NCBI RefSeq assembly: GCF_900103865.1
Contig: NZ_FNII01000012.1
Coordinates: 55,545-119,544 of the forward strand
Length of the DNA: 64,000 nt
Reading direction: 5' to 3'
Source: Vreelandella arcis
GTDB lineage: Bacteria; Pseudomonadota; Gammaproteobacteria; Pseudomonadales; Halomonadaceae
Positions within the stretch are counted from its first letter, which is position 1; each line of letters begins with the position of its first letter. This document shows positions 26,354-35,006 of the stretch, piece after piece. The notes beneath the pieces were generated by a model. That model searched no databases. It was not told the origin of the DNA and worked only from the letters and a program-made list of their open reading frames with translations. The position numbers were made by a program, and so were the translations under genes.

Positions 26354-26761
26354 ATGGCAACACCAACGCCCCATAACGTACGCGATATTATGTCTCGCGA
26401 TTGTTATCGTGTCTCGCCCGAGATGTCGATTACCACGCTCGCCCAAGGGCTTGCCCTTCACCGCTTACCGGGCGCACCAGTGGTTGACCGGCACGACAAT
26501 TTAATCGGCTTTATCTCAGAACAGGATGTGTTAGGCCGTGTTCTCGACAGCATATACCATGACGATGAGGCGCCGTTGGTCAAAGAGTTAATGCGCAATG
26601 AAGTGCTTAGCGTCACCCCGGCCAAAAGCATTACCGACTTAGCCCAGGAGATGCTGGGAGCTAAACCGAAAATATACCCCGTAGTTGAGCAGCGGCGCCT
26701 TGTCGGAATCGTCACCCGGCGAGATATCCTTGTGGCACTGCTGACCATTCGCCGTCATTAA
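26354..26761 (+). CDS. CBS-domain-pair protein
   Basis: 135 residues made almost wholly of two CBS motifs. The first is at about 8-65 (VRDIMSRDCYRVSPEMSI ... GFISEQDVLGRV) and the second at about 76-132 (VKELMRNEVLSVTPAKSI ... GIVTRRDILVAL). Such stand-alone pairs bind adenine nucleotides and act as energy or stress sensors; the partner is unknown. AAAGGAG precedes the ATG. It is flanked by about 200 nt of non-coding sequence on each side and is probably monocistronic. No plus-strand terminator with a U-run was found after it. Confidence 0.88.
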   Translation: MATPTPHNVRDIMSRDCYRVSPEMSITTLAQGLALHRLPGAPVVDRHDNLIGFISEQDVLGRVLDSIYHDDEAPLVKELMRNEVLSVTPAKSITDLAQEMLGAKPKIYPVVEQRRLVGIVTRRDILVALLTIRRH

Positions 26762-26844
26762 CGCCTGCATCGTTACCCAACAAGAGCCATGTCAGCACTG
26801 CAACAAACAGCGCTACTGCTATGAATAGTTAACAAGTAGATAGC

Positions 26845-26873
26845 AAAAAAAACCGCTGCTCATGGAGCAGCGG
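26845..26873 (-). terminator. Orphan minus-strand terminator hairpin
   Basis: On the minus strand: CCGCTGCT (26873-26866), loop of 5, AGCAGCGG (26860-26853), then eight T (26852-26845). A perfect 8-bp stem. No minus-strand gene lies upstream (the next genes at higher coordinates are on the plus strand), so it would end a transcript that starts in the 26874-27058 intergenic region. It is preceded in that transcript by TGATCCCTTGCT (26886-26875). Confidence 0.75.
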
Positions 26874-27009
26874 AAGCAAGGGATCAAAACAATAGACTAA
26901 GCAACACCATTAACGACTGCTATCGCTGCATTGCTTGTACATTCTCAGACACGCTGTGCGGAAAAAGTTCGTTAATTAGTAAAATTTTCGTATCGAAAGC
27001 CGTGAGCGG

Positions 27010-27015
27010 TATACT
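27010..27015 (+). promoter_or_regulatory. Predicted -10 of the 27059 gene
   Basis: TATACT (27010-27015) with a weak -35 TTCGTA 17 bp upstream, giving a leader of about 37 nt before the ATG at 27059. Confidence 0.45.
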
Positions 27016-27058
27016 CAAAGACCTATGATTCTTGCGCTCAACCCCACGGGAGCTCTGC

Positions 27059-27418
27059 ATGGCCCTCTATCTTTTGGTATTTGGAGTGTGTTTTCTGGTG
27101 ATCGGCAGCGTCATTGCAGTGTTAATGACCTCCCGTACCCCTAGATATCGCACCGAACCAAAAGACCTGCTGGCTCTATTTGATAAAGCTCTTTCCAGCC
27201 AGGTCAGCGAAACGGAATGGAATGCGCTGATAGGCTACCCTATCCGGCATAATGAGTATTTAGAGGGCGTGCGACGCCGGGCAGCTCACTTGATGGATCA
27301 ACATGGCAGGCGCTGGCAACTCGCCCAAGGCAAACCCTTACTCAACGACGAGGGACAAGCGGAGTTGCAAGCCCTGCGCGATCACTTAGCCGCCCATAGC
27401 GCCCTCCATGCACGTTAA
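27059..27418 (+). CDS. Hypothetical protein with N-terminal membrane anchor
   Basis: 119 residues from the ATG at 27059, which follows GGGAG; the frame also has an upstream TTG at 27032, which is less likely. One hydrophobic segment (residues 2-23, LYLLVFGVCFLVIGSVIAVLM) is followed by a soluble C-terminal domain of about 95 residues rich in charged residues (DLLALFDKALSSQVSETEWNAL, abridged). I do not recognise the family. It ends 22 nt before the AraC-type regulator, so the two are probably cotranscribed. Confidence 0.72.
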   Translation: MALYLLVFGVCFLVIGSVIAVLMTSRTPRYRTEPKDLLALFDKALSSQVSETEWNALIGYPIRHNEYLEGVRRRAAHLMDQHGRRWQLAQGKPLLNDEGQAELQALRDHLAAHSALHAR

Positions 27419-27440
27419 CGCAGGTGGCGACGGAGGTTTT

Positions 27441-28259
27441 ATGCCCAGTACAATTCGCCGAATTCCGTTGGAAAGTGCCACGCGCCACCATTCCCATGAC
27501 TTTCACCAGATTGTTATTACCCTATGTGGCGCGTCGGAATTTGAAATAGAGGGGCTTGGCGGCCGCGTCAATGCGTTTTCTGGATGCATAGTGCCCGCCA
27601 ACCATGAGCATTATTACTCAGGTAGTGGCTATAACCGCCAGCTAATTTTGGATTTACCCGAAGAGGCTCCAGCGTTAACCGGCGAACAGCGCGAACTTGT
27701 CGCCCTGTTCGATGCGCCGCGCTTTTTTACCTTGGATGAATCGCTGCGCCATTACCTGGCATTTATGGAGAGCGAACTGGGCCAAACCATCCCTTCTGCT
27801 ACCAACCCCTTTCAGCACGACCGCCTAGCGGCGGCGTTTGTAGGCGCGCTTAAAACACGTTTGGGCAACGACTCCAGCCCACCCCTGCGCCGCCTAAATA
27901 TACGCCAGCTTGACCGTTTCATTCAGCAGCACCTTGCCGATGACCTACGCGTTGCCGACCTGGCACGGCTTGTCTGCTTAAGTGAAGCCCACTTTTCTGA
28001 ACGGTTTCGACAGCAGACAGGCCTTTCCCCCTGGCAGTACGTTAAGCGACAACGATTGCATGCCGCCCACCAGCTTGTGGTTCAAAGTCATGTGTCGCTA
28101 ACCGATATTGCTCTACAAACCGGGTTTGCCAATCAAAGCGCGCTCTCGCATGCATTTCGTCGAGGTTATGGCCTATCTCCACGCCAGCTTCGCCAAACAC
28201 ACCTACCGTCCAGCCCGTTGACATCGCGTTCAAACAGCGCGCTGGCGGAGCCTAGCTAA
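27441..28259 (+). CDS. AraC-family transcriptional regulator, probable putA regulator
   Basis: 272 residues from the ATG at 27441 with GGAGG 5 nt upstream; an in-frame ATG at 27408 overlaps the preceding gene. Residues 1-100 form a cupin-like sensing domain (HHSHDFHQIVITLCG). The C-terminal two helix-turn-helix motifs span about 155-255 (DLRVADLARLVCLSEAHFSERFRQ and SLTDIALQTGFANQSALSHAFRR, abridged). It lies 152 nt ahead of putA in the same orientation; AraC-type PruR controls putA in Pseudomonas, so a proline-catabolic role is likely by analogy. Confidence 0.85.
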   Translation: MPSTIRRIPLESATRHHSHDFHQIVITLCGASEFEIEGLGGRVNAFSGCIVPANHEHYYSGSGYNRQLILDLPEEAPALTGEQRELVALFDAPRFFTLDESLRHYLAFMESELGQTIPSATNPFQHDRLAAAFVGALKTRLGNDSSPPLRRLNIRQLDRFIQQHLADDLRVADLARLVCLSEAHFSERFRQQTGLSPWQYVKRQRLHAAHQLVVQSHVSLTDIALQTGFANQSALSHAFRRGYGLSPRQLRQTHLPSSPLTSRSNSALAEPS

Positions 28260-28411
28260 CTCTACTAAAGTCGTAATATTAACGACTTGCCAAGAAATTG
28301 ACACGTTTTCCCGCGAAAACGACATACACCAACGGTTGGCGCACTCTACATTCGACCGTTAGCTCAGGATTACGTCCTGTTACCCATCCGTTCCGACTTT
28401 GGGGGGCTTCG

Positions 28412-31400
28412 ATGCTCAACGCCAAGACAATGCGTGACCCGGCCATCTGGCAAACCGACCTCGACACCTTAATGGCTCGCGTTAGCGATCATTATGTCGT
28501 CGATGAAGAAAGCTTCGTTGGCGAATTGATAACACTGCTCGACGTTGACAGCGATGACTTCAAGCGAATCGAAGCCAATACCGCAGCGCTCGTGCGCGAC
28601 GTGCGCAAGATGGACACCGCGGTTGATACGATTGACGAGCTTCTCCAGCAGTACAGCCTGGATACCCACGAGGGACTCATGCTGATGTGCCTGGCGGAAG
28701 CCATGCTGCGTATTCCCGATAAAGCCACCGCCGATGCGTTAATTGAAGACAAACTGGGCCCTGCCGATTGGCAGTCGCACGTGGGTAAAAGCGAGTCCTG
28801 GATGGTCAACGCCTCTACCTGGGGCTTATTGATGACCGGCCGCGTACTCAAAATGGATCACCCGCGCGAAGGACAACCGGCCAACTTCATCAATCGCATG
28901 GTTAATCGCCTGGGCGAGCCCGTTATTCGCCGCGCGATGTATGAAGCCATGAAAATCATGGGCAAGCAGTTCGTCTTGGGACGTGACATCGACGAAGCAC
29001 TCAAACGCTCCAAACCACTGTTTAATAAAGGCTACACCTACTCCTACGACATGCTGGGTGAAGCCGCCCGCACGCGGGACGACGCGAAGCGTTACTTTGA
29101 TGACTACGCCCGAGCGATCGAACAGGTCGGCAAAGCATGCAAGACCATGGGCGATAAAACGCCTGCCCCGTCGATCTCTATTAAGCTATCGGCACTTCAT
29201 CCCCGCTACGAATTTGGCCGCCGCGAGCAGGTACTTACTGAACTGGTCGATACCGTGATTAAGCTGGTGACTAAGGCGCGCGAACTTGATGTCGCGGTCA
29301 CCATCGACGCCGAAGAAATCGACCGTCTTGAGCTATCGCTTGAAGTATTCCGTGCCGTATATGAAAGCAACGCCGCAAAAGGCTGGGGACACTTTGGCCT
29401 GGTGGTTCAGGCATACGCCAAACGCGCTTTGCCGGTACTGCATTACATTAACCGACTGGCCGAGCAACAGGGCGACGAGATTCCGCTGCGTTTGGTAAAA
29501 GGTGCTTACTGGGATACCGAGATCAAAGAATCCCAGCAGTTAGGCGTGGAAGGCTACCCGGTCTTTACCCGTAAGGCGGGCACCGATGTGGCCTATTTGG
29601 CCTGCGCCCAGTTCCTTCTTTCCAGCGACACTAACGGGCGCATCTTCCCCCAGTTCGCCACTCACAATGCGCATACCATCACCACCATTTTGGAACTGGC
29701 TAACCACGACAGCCGTCCGTTCGAGTTTCAGCGCCTGCACGGAATGGGCGAAGCGCTTTACGATGCGGCCCTCGAGCGCGCCCCCAAAGGCACCTACTGC
29801 CGTATTTATGCGCCCGTAGGCGCCCATAAGGATCTGCTGCCCTACTTGGTGCGCCGCCTATTAGAAAACGGCGCTAACTCCTCGTTTGTGCATCAGTTGG
29901 TCGACCCTGACGTGCCGATTGAGTCACTTTGCCAACACCCTGTGGAAACGCTTCGCCAACAATCGTCGCTCGCCAACCCACTTATCCCCCTCCCCAAGGA
30001 TATCTACGGCCCGAAACGCAAAAATTCAAAAGGAGTGAATTTGAATATCAGAAGCCACTATCAGCCGTTGATGGATGCAATGGCGAGCTTCATGGACAAG
30101 CAGTATCCGGCTAAGCCGTTACTGGCGTTTGACGTCGAAGACGACGCAGCCAATACCCACCAGGTCACCTCGCCTTACGACCGTCGTCAAACCGTCGGCA
30201 GCGTTCAATGGACTAGCAAAGAGCAAGCCGCTAAGGCCGTAGACGCCGCCTGGGCTGCTTTCCCCCGTTGGGAGGCCACACCGGCTGCCGAGCGCGCCGC
30301 TATCCTGCGTCGGCTAGCCGATTTGATGGAAGAGCACATGCCGGAGTTGATGACGCTGTGCTCCCGCGAAGGTGGCAAGCTACTCACCGACGGCGTTGAT
30401 GAGATTAAAGAAGCCGTCGATTTTTGCCGTTACTACGCCATGCGTGCTGAGGAATCGTTTGGCGAGCCAATCGATTTACCCGGCCCTACTGGCGAATCCA
30501 ATCAGCTAGTGATGGGCGGCAAAGGCGTGTTTGCGGCGATTAGCCCTTGGAACTTCCCGGTGGCTATTTTCTGCGGCCAGGTGGTAGCGGCTGCCGTGTC
30601 GGGTAATACCGTGCTGGCCAAACCCGCCGAGCAAACGTCCATCGTTGCCCACCGCGTGATCGAGCTGCTCCATGAAGCCGGTATGCCCCGCGATGTGGTG
30701 CAGCTATTGCCTGGCGATGGCCCGACGGTGGGCAGCGTATTGACCTCCGACCCTCGCATTACCGGCGTGGTGTTCACCGGAGGCACCGATACCGCGCAAA
30801 TTATCAACCGCGCCCTGGTGGCCCGCGAAAACGCACCGCTGCCAACTTTGATCGCCGAAACCGGCGGCATGAACGCCATGATCGTTGACTCGACTGCATT
30901 GCCCGAGCAAGTCGTGGTGGATGTGATTCAGTCGGCGTTTCAGAGCGCAGGGCAACGCTGTTCAGCGCTACGCGTTTTGTATCTACAAGACGACGTTGCC
31001 GACCGGGTTATTGAGATCCTTAAGGGCGCGATGAACGAACTGCGCATTGGCGACCCTCGTGATCTCGGCACCGATGTGGGCCCCGTCATCGACGAAGACG
31101 CGCGAAACGGGTTGTTAGAACATATTGAAAAATTAAAAGGCGAGAACCGTTTGGTGGCTGAAACCCCCATGGCCGCCGAACACACCCAGGATGGCACCTT
31201 TGTGGCGCCAGCCGCCTTTATCATCGACAGCATCGACGCCCTCACCCGCGAGCAGTTTGGCCCGATATTGCACATCGTGCGTTACAAGGCCAATGCGATC
31301 GATCAAGTGATTAACGACATCAACGGCCGGGGATATGGCCTGACGTTTGGGGTACATAGCCGCAACGAATCCTTTGCCGCTGAAATAGCGCAGAAAATTC

Positions 31401-31603
31401 GGGTAGGCAATGTGTATATAAACCGAAATATCATCGGTGCGGTAGTAGGCGTCCAGCCATTCGGTGGTCAAGGACTGTCAGGTACCGGCCCCAAAGCCGG
31501 TGGGCCGCATTACCTGCTGCGTTTTGCGACTGAGAAAACCATTACCAATAATACCGCCGCTCTAGGTGGGAACGCGTCGCTACTGGCGCTTGGCGATGAG
31601 TGA
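28412..31603 (+). CDS. putA: Bifunctional proline dehydrogenase / P5C dehydrogenase
   Basis: 1063 residues from the ATG at 28412, which has a GGGGGG ribosome site; the TTG at 28298 is unlikely. It oxidises proline to glutamate in two channelled steps. The FAD-binding proline dehydrogenase barrel is at about 100-530 (RLVKGAYWDTEIK, FATHNAHT, LHGMGEAL). The aldehyde dehydrogenase half is at about 560-1050, with E816 in AETGGMNAMIV and catalytic C850 in SAGQRCSALRV. There is no N-terminal ribbon-helix-helix, so this is a short PutA that should not repress itself; the AraC gene upstream fits that role. Confidence 0.96.
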   Translation: MLNAKTMRDPAIWQTDLDTLMARVSDHYVVDEESFVGELITLLDVDSDDFKRIEANTAALVRDVRKMDTAVDTIDELLQQYSLDTHEGLMLMCLAEAMLRIPDKATADALIEDKLGPADWQSHVGKSESWMVNASTWGLLMTGRVLKMDHPREGQPANFINRMVNRLGEPVIRRAMYEAMKIMGKQFVLGRDIDEALKRSKPLFNKGYTYSYDMLGEAARTRDDAKRYFDDYARAIEQVGKACKTMGDKTPAPSISIKLSALHPRYEFGRREQVLTELVDTVIKLVTKARELDVAVTIDAEEIDRLELSLEVFRAVYESNAAKGWGHFGLVVQAYAKRALPVLHYINRLAEQQGDEIPLRLVKGAYWDTEIKESQQLGVEGYPVFTRKAGTDVAYLACAQFLLSSDTNGRIFPQFATHNAHTITTILELANHDSRPFEFQRLHGMGEALYDAALERAPKGTYCRIYAPVGAHKDLLPYLVRRLLENGANSSFVHQLVDPDVPIESLCQHPVETLRQQSSLANPLIPLPKDIYGPKRKNSKGVNLNIRSHYQPLMDAMASFMDKQYPAKPLLAFDVEDDAANTHQVTSPYDRRQTVGSVQWTSKEQAAKAVDAAWAAFPRWEATPAAERAAILRRLADLMEEHMPELMTLCSREGGKLLTDGVDEIKEAVDFCRYYAMRAEESFGEPIDLPGPTGESNQLVMGGKGVFAAISPWNFPVAIFCGQVVAAAVSGNTVLAKPAEQTSIVAHRVIELLHEAGMPRDVVQLLPGDGPTVGSVLTSDPRITGVVFTGGTDTAQIINRALVARENAPLPTLIAETGGMNAMIVDSTALPEQVVVDVIQSAFQSAGQRCSALRVLYLQDDVADRVIEILKGAMNELRIGDPRDLGTDVGPVIDEDARNGLLEHIEKLKGENRLVAETPMAAEHTQDGTFVAPAAFIIDSIDALTREQFGPILHIVRYKANAIDQVINDINGRGYGLTFGVHSRNESFAAEIAQKIRVGNVYINRNIIGAVVGVQPFGGQGLSGTGPKAGGPHYLLRFATEKTITNNTAALGGNASLLALGDE

Positions 31604-31888
31604 GCCGCTCATCACATCAATAACCTAAACTCCTGAAAAGGAAGCGTCTGATGGGGAAAAATAATAGGGATATCGCCGGTCGTGTGCTCAACCTGGGGAA
31701 CGCTGAGCACCACCGTGCAAACAACCTCGCTGAGAACATCACAGCCAGACGATCTATGGGGCTCCTTTCGTGAATACGAATCGGGGTGACAACAACAAGA
31801 CTGCGCCGCTACCAACGCCTTGTTGGTAAGCGCACCAATCTGTCGGCACCACGCCCGACTTAATAACTAAGAAACAGGAGACGTTTTT
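31604..31888. other. putA-putP intergenic region
   Basis: 285 nt without a convincing gene on either strand. A purine-rich AGGAGACG serves the putP start at the right end. No terminator with a U-run was found after putA and no clear operator was recognised. Confidence 0.5.
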
Positions 31889-33379
31889 ATGGCCATTGGC
31901 GTTTGGATCAGCCTTATTGCTTACTTTGTGCTCATGATCGGCATCGGCCTTTATGCCATGCGCAAAGCCACCTCCACCTCCGAAGACTACATGCTGGGTG
32001 GACGAACCCTCAGCCCCAAGGTCGCGGCCCTTTCGGCGGGCGCATCGGATATGAGCGGTTGGTTGCTGCTGGGCCTGCCGGGGGCAATGTTCGTATCGGG
32101 CCTTGGCTCGGCCTGGATCGGTATTGGTCTGTTTGTCGGTGCCTTCTTCAACTGGGTGCTGGTGGCGCCGCGGCTTCGTGAGCAGACGGTTCACTATGGC
32201 AATGCGATCACCATTCCAGCCTTCCTGGCAAACCGGTTCCCGACCCGCGCGCTTTCACTGCGCACGGTGTCGGCCATCGTCATCGTCATCTTCTTCTCGG
32301 TCTACACGGCATCTGGCCTGGTGGCCGGCGGCAAGCTGTTTGAAAGCGCCTTTGCCGGGGTCGTGAACATTGGGGGCATGAGCGACTACGGGGCGGGCGT
32401 GTTGATCACGCTGGGCGTCGTACTGGTCTATACCGTGGTCGGGGGTTTCCTGGCGGTCAGCATGACGGACTTCGTGCAAGGCTGCATCATGATGCTGGCA
32501 CTGGTGATCATGCCGGCGGTGGTACTCTTTGGCGAAGGCGGTGGCGGCTACGGCCAGGCGTCACAGACCCTCAATGAGGTCGATCCCACGCTGCTATCTT
32601 GGACGGAAGGATTGACCTTTATCGGCTGGCTTTCAGCGGTCACCTGGGGGCTTGGGTACTTCGGCCAGCCGCACATCATCGTACGCTTCATGGCGATCCG
32701 GACGCTCAAGGATGTGCCGATTGCCCGCAACATCGGCATGAGCTGGATGGCCATCTCGCTGATCGGCGCGGTGTCGCTGGGTATCTTTGGCCGGGCCTAC
32801 GCCGTTCGCAACGGCATGGATGTCGAAGATCCGGAAACCATCTTTATTATCCTGGCGGAGCTGCTGTTCCACCCGCTGATCACCGGCTTCCTGTATGCGG
32901 CGCTGCTGGCGGCGGTCATGAGCACCATTTCCAGTCAGCTCCTGGTAGCCTCTTCTTCGCTTACCGAGGACTTCTATCGCCTGTTCCTGCGCAAAGAAGC
33001 CACGGACAAGGAATGCGTGAACGTGGGCCGTATCAGCGTCGTCCTGGTGGGCCTGGTCGCCGCCGTGATTGCGTCGGATCCGGACTCTCAGGTGCTCGGG
33101 CTGGTGAGTAACGCCTGGGCAGGCTTCGGTGCGGCGTTTGGCCCGCTGATTATCCTCTCGCTGATGTGGTCGCGCACCAACGGTGCCGGCGCCATTGCCG
33201 GCATGGTCGTGGGTGCCGCCACCGTCATGATCTGGATTGCATTGGGCTGGAACGCGTCGTTCATGGGCGGCCCTGGCGTTTACGAGATCATCCCTGGCTT
33301 CATCGCGGCCTTCATCGCCATCCTGGCGGTAAGCAGCGCAACGGCCGATGCCGGTGAGTACCAGCATATTGCTCGCTAA
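31889..33379 (+). CDS. putP: Sodium/proline symporter
   Basis: 496 residues, inner-membrane Na+/proline symporter of the SSS family with about thirteen hydrophobic segments. Conserved stretches are the first-helix start (WISLIAYFVLMIGIGLYA), GGRTLSPKVAALSAGASDMSG (abridged, substrate and Na+ region), GLPGAMFVSGLGSAWI, and SSQLLVASSSLTEDFYR in TM9 with the Na+-site serines. AGGAGACG precedes the ATG. It follows putA by 285 nt and ends before a 16-bp perfect hairpin. In halophiles proline is both nutrient and osmoprotectant. Confidence 0.95.
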   Translation: MAIGVWISLIAYFVLMIGIGLYAMRKATSTSEDYMLGGRTLSPKVAALSAGASDMSGWLLLGLPGAMFVSGLGSAWIGIGLFVGAFFNWVLVAPRLREQTVHYGNAITIPAFLANRFPTRALSLRTVSAIVIVIFFSVYTASGLVAGGKLFESAFAGVVNIGGMSDYGAGVLITLGVVLVYTVVGGFLAVSMTDFVQGCIMMLALVIMPAVVLFGEGGGGYGQASQTLNEVDPTLLSWTEGLTFIGWLSAVTWGLGYFGQPHIIVRFMAIRTLKDVPIARNIGMSWMAISLIGAVSLGIFGRAYAVRNGMDVEDPETIFIILAELLFHPLITGFLYAALLAAVMSTISSQLLVASSSLTEDFYRLFLRKEATDKECVNVGRISVVLVGLVAAVIASDPDSQVLGLVSNAWAGFGAAFGPLIILSLMWSRTNGAGAIAGMVVGAATVMIWIALGWNASFMGGPGVYEIIPGFIAAFIAILAVSSATADAGEYQHIAR

Positions 33380-33423
33380 ACGAGCGCGAAGCACGCACTC
33401 AACGTAGTCAATACGAAGATAAT

Positions 33424-33464
33424 GAGACCTTCCCGTGTCAGGTACACCGACACGGGAAGGTCTC
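33424..33464. terminator. 16-bp perfect hairpin after putP
   Basis: GAGACCTTCCCGTGTC (33424-33439), 9-nt loop, GACACGGGAAGGTCTC (33449-33464): a perfect 16-bp stem 44 nt after the putP stop. Only TTGCGTTTC follows, so the U-run is poor. It is probably a terminator or an RNA-stabilising structure. Confidence 0.75.
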
Positions 33465-33584
33465 TTGCGTTTCAGAAACCCCATTCGCAGCATCGCAAGG
33501 CGACACTTGGCAATTTCTCAATCCCTTCCGGACGACCACGGTAAAACGTCAACTGTCCCTACAGAACTTTGGTCTAATAACTCT

Positions 33585-33626
33585 TTGCCTTGGATCAATA
33601 ACTCGCTCTAAGAGTCTCGCTAAACT
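33585..33626 (+). promoter_or_regulatory. ompW promoter with FNR/ANR-like site at class II position
   Basis: TTGCCTTGGATCAA (33585-33598) matches 8 of 10 defined positions of the FNR/ANR box TTGATnnnnATCAA. A -10-like TAAACT is at 33621-33626. The box centre (33591.5) is 29.5 bp before the -10, which places it at -41.5 from the predicted start at 33633, the canonical activator position. OmpW is FNR-dependent in E. coli, which supports the reading. The rest of the 305-nt gap upstream holds only the putP hairpin. Confidence 0.55.
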
Positions 33627-33684
33627 GTTTGCATCGTTAAACGGCTACTGAATGGCCGCCCAGTGTGCAACCAGGAGTAAATCC

Positions 33685-34311
33685 ATGCGTAAAGCCATCC
33701 TACCTACCCTTCTTGTAACCACTGTTGCCGCTACGGCAATGATCGCCAGCAGCCAGGCGTTCGCCTACGGCGCTGGTGACTTTTTCACACGCGTTGGCGT
33801 GGCCAAAGTAGCCCCTAACAGCGATAACGGCGAGCTACTCGGCGGTGCTGAAGTCAACGTTGACTCAGAAAGCGGACCGGCATTCACGCTGGGCTATCGC
33901 TTTCACGACACCTTCGGCGTCGAACTATTGGCCGCCTTACCCTTTAAGCACAATCTGCAAGTAGACGGCGTTACCGATGGGTCAACCGAACACCTTCCCC
34001 CCACGCTCACCTTTCAGTATTACCCACTAGGCGGCAGCGCTGCCCGTGTCCAGCCCTATCTAGGGGCGGGCATCAATTACACCCATTTTTCGGACGAAAA
34101 GACCGACATTGGGGCGTCCCTAGAACTGGAAGACTCATGGGGGGTTGCAGGGCAAGTGGGCGTTGATTTACTGATTGATGATCAATGGGCGTTAAACGCA
34201 GCCGCTTGGTACATTGATATCGATAGCGATGCCAAAATTAACGGCGCTTCTGCAGGCAATGTGGAGATTGATCCCGTCGTAGTTATGGGTGGGATCAGCT
34301 ATCGTTTCTAA
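33685..34311 (+). CDS. ompW: OmpW-family outer membrane protein
   Basis: 208 residues from the ATG at 33685, preceded by AGGAG. A signal peptide occupies about residues 1-27 (MRKAILPTLLVTTVAATAMI, then SSQAFAYG with a cleavage site after AFA). The mature protein is an eight-strand beta-barrel of the OmpW group: GDFFTRVGVAKVAP at the start, FTLGYRFHDTFGVELLAALPF, and the terminal GGISYRF ending in an aromatic residue. OmpW proteins pass small hydrophobic compounds. A hairpin at 34354 separates it from the converging YqcC gene. Confidence 0.93.
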   Translation: MRKAILPTLLVTTVAATAMIASSQAFAYGAGDFFTRVGVAKVAPNSDNGELLGGAEVNVDSESGPAFTLGYRFHDTFGVELLAALPFKHNLQVDGVTDGSTEHLPPTLTFQYYPLGGSAARVQPYLGAGINYTHFSDEKTDIGASLELEDSWGVAGQVGVDLLIDDQWALNAAAWYIDIDSDAKINGASAGNVEIDPVVVMGGISYRF

Positions 34312-34353
34312 CTGGTAGCGCCATGGTAAAGCGTGCATCACGCTGAACGGCTA

Positions 34354-34380
34354 CGGCCCCCGATGACTCATCAGGGGCCG
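34354..34380. terminator. Hairpin between ompW and yqcC
   Basis: CGGCCCC (34354-34360) pairs with GGGGCCG (34374-34380); the loop can extend the stem with GATG/CATC. No clear U-run on either side. It lies between converging genes and is probably a shared terminator. Confidence 0.65.
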
Positions 34381-34386
34381 GTTCAA

Positions 34387-34719
34387 TTAGTTATCGGTGA
34401 CCAGCTGGTCGATTCGCTCGACAGCCTTAAGCACTAACACATGATCACTCGCTCGAATATTCTCTTGCTTGAGATATACCCCCACAGCAGGCGCTACATC
34501 ACACGTGGCGGGCATTGCCGCACCTGCGTCAGCCAGCGCATTTAACCGGGCAATAAATACAAAGCGCAGCCATTGAATCAGCGACATCGTGTCGACACAG
34601 AATGGCTGCTGGCTGTCAAAAGCAGACGCCTCCGGGGTCGGCACGCGCCACAGGTTGGCGGCCTTCAGGGTAGCCTCAAGCTCAAGAAGCGCGGTATGAA
34701 GCTGTTGATGGACGCTCAT
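34387..34719 (-). CDS. yqcC: YqcC family protein (DUF446)
   Basis: 110 residues, all helical in appearance. The YqcC pattern is visible: LHTALLELEATLKAANLWR near the start, then PFCVDTMSLIQWLRFVFIARL, and VYLKQENIRASDHVLVLKAV towards the end. The function is unknown; E. coli yqcC lies beside the tRNA pseudouridine synthase truC, which is not present here. The ribosome site is weak (GTAGGTGG upstream). It is divergent from the DUF3549 gene across 287 nt. Confidence 0.9.
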   Translation of the reverse strand: MSVHQQLHTALLELEATLKAANLWRVPTPEASAFDSQQPFCVDTMSLIQWLRFVFIARLNALADAGAAMPATCDVAPAVGVYLKQENIRASDHVLVLKAVERIDQLVTDN

Positions 34720-35006
34720 AAACCACCTACGTTAAATCTAAAGTGTGAAATATCATTATCCCAACTCTATCGCCGAGTTGCCACTCATCGCCCGTCCGTC
34801 CACCACATCCACAGATTCACAGAAAACCTGCAAGAGACTGTGGATAAGCTATGGAAAGATGTCGCAGCTGCGTTTCCCATGGGGGTTAGGGATGACTGTT
34901 TAATTTTTAACCAAACGGTAAAAAAAGAGGTGATATTATCGATGGATACGGCTGACAGGCCGGTATCTGCAAGGTAGAGTGCAGGCTTGCAAAGAGAAAG
35001 GACATT
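34720..35006. other. yqcC / DUF3549 divergent intergenic region
   Basis: 287 nt. It holds one exact DnaA-box sequence TGTGGATAA (34839-34847) with a nearby ATCCACAGA, and a possible 11-codon leader ORF at 34942-34977 (MDTADRPVSAR) preceded by GAGGTG. Neither is strong alone: there is no DnaA-box cluster or AT-rich unwinding region to suggest an origin. Confidence 0.35.

Noticed and set aside
31889..33379. Recent transfer of putP, suggested by its apparently stronger preference for CTG and ATC codons
   Set aside because: A sampled line has ordinary GC content for the window and the gene sits in its expected put context, so this looks like expression-linked codon bias.
32633..33493. 286-codon open frame on the minus strand opposite putP
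   Set aside because: It is antisense to a clear sodium/proline symporter, has a His/Arg/Asp-rich composition typical of shadow frames, and shows no ribosome site or family motif.
34839..34847. Replication origin suggested by the DnaA box
   Set aside because: Only one exact box and no dnaA, dnaN, gidA or AT-rich unwinding element nearby.
34573..34977. 134-codon plus-strand frame overlapping yqcC in antisense
   Set aside because: Begins inside yqcC on the other strand, runs through non-coding sequence and lacks a ribosome site; only its last 11 codons (a possible leader) were noted.
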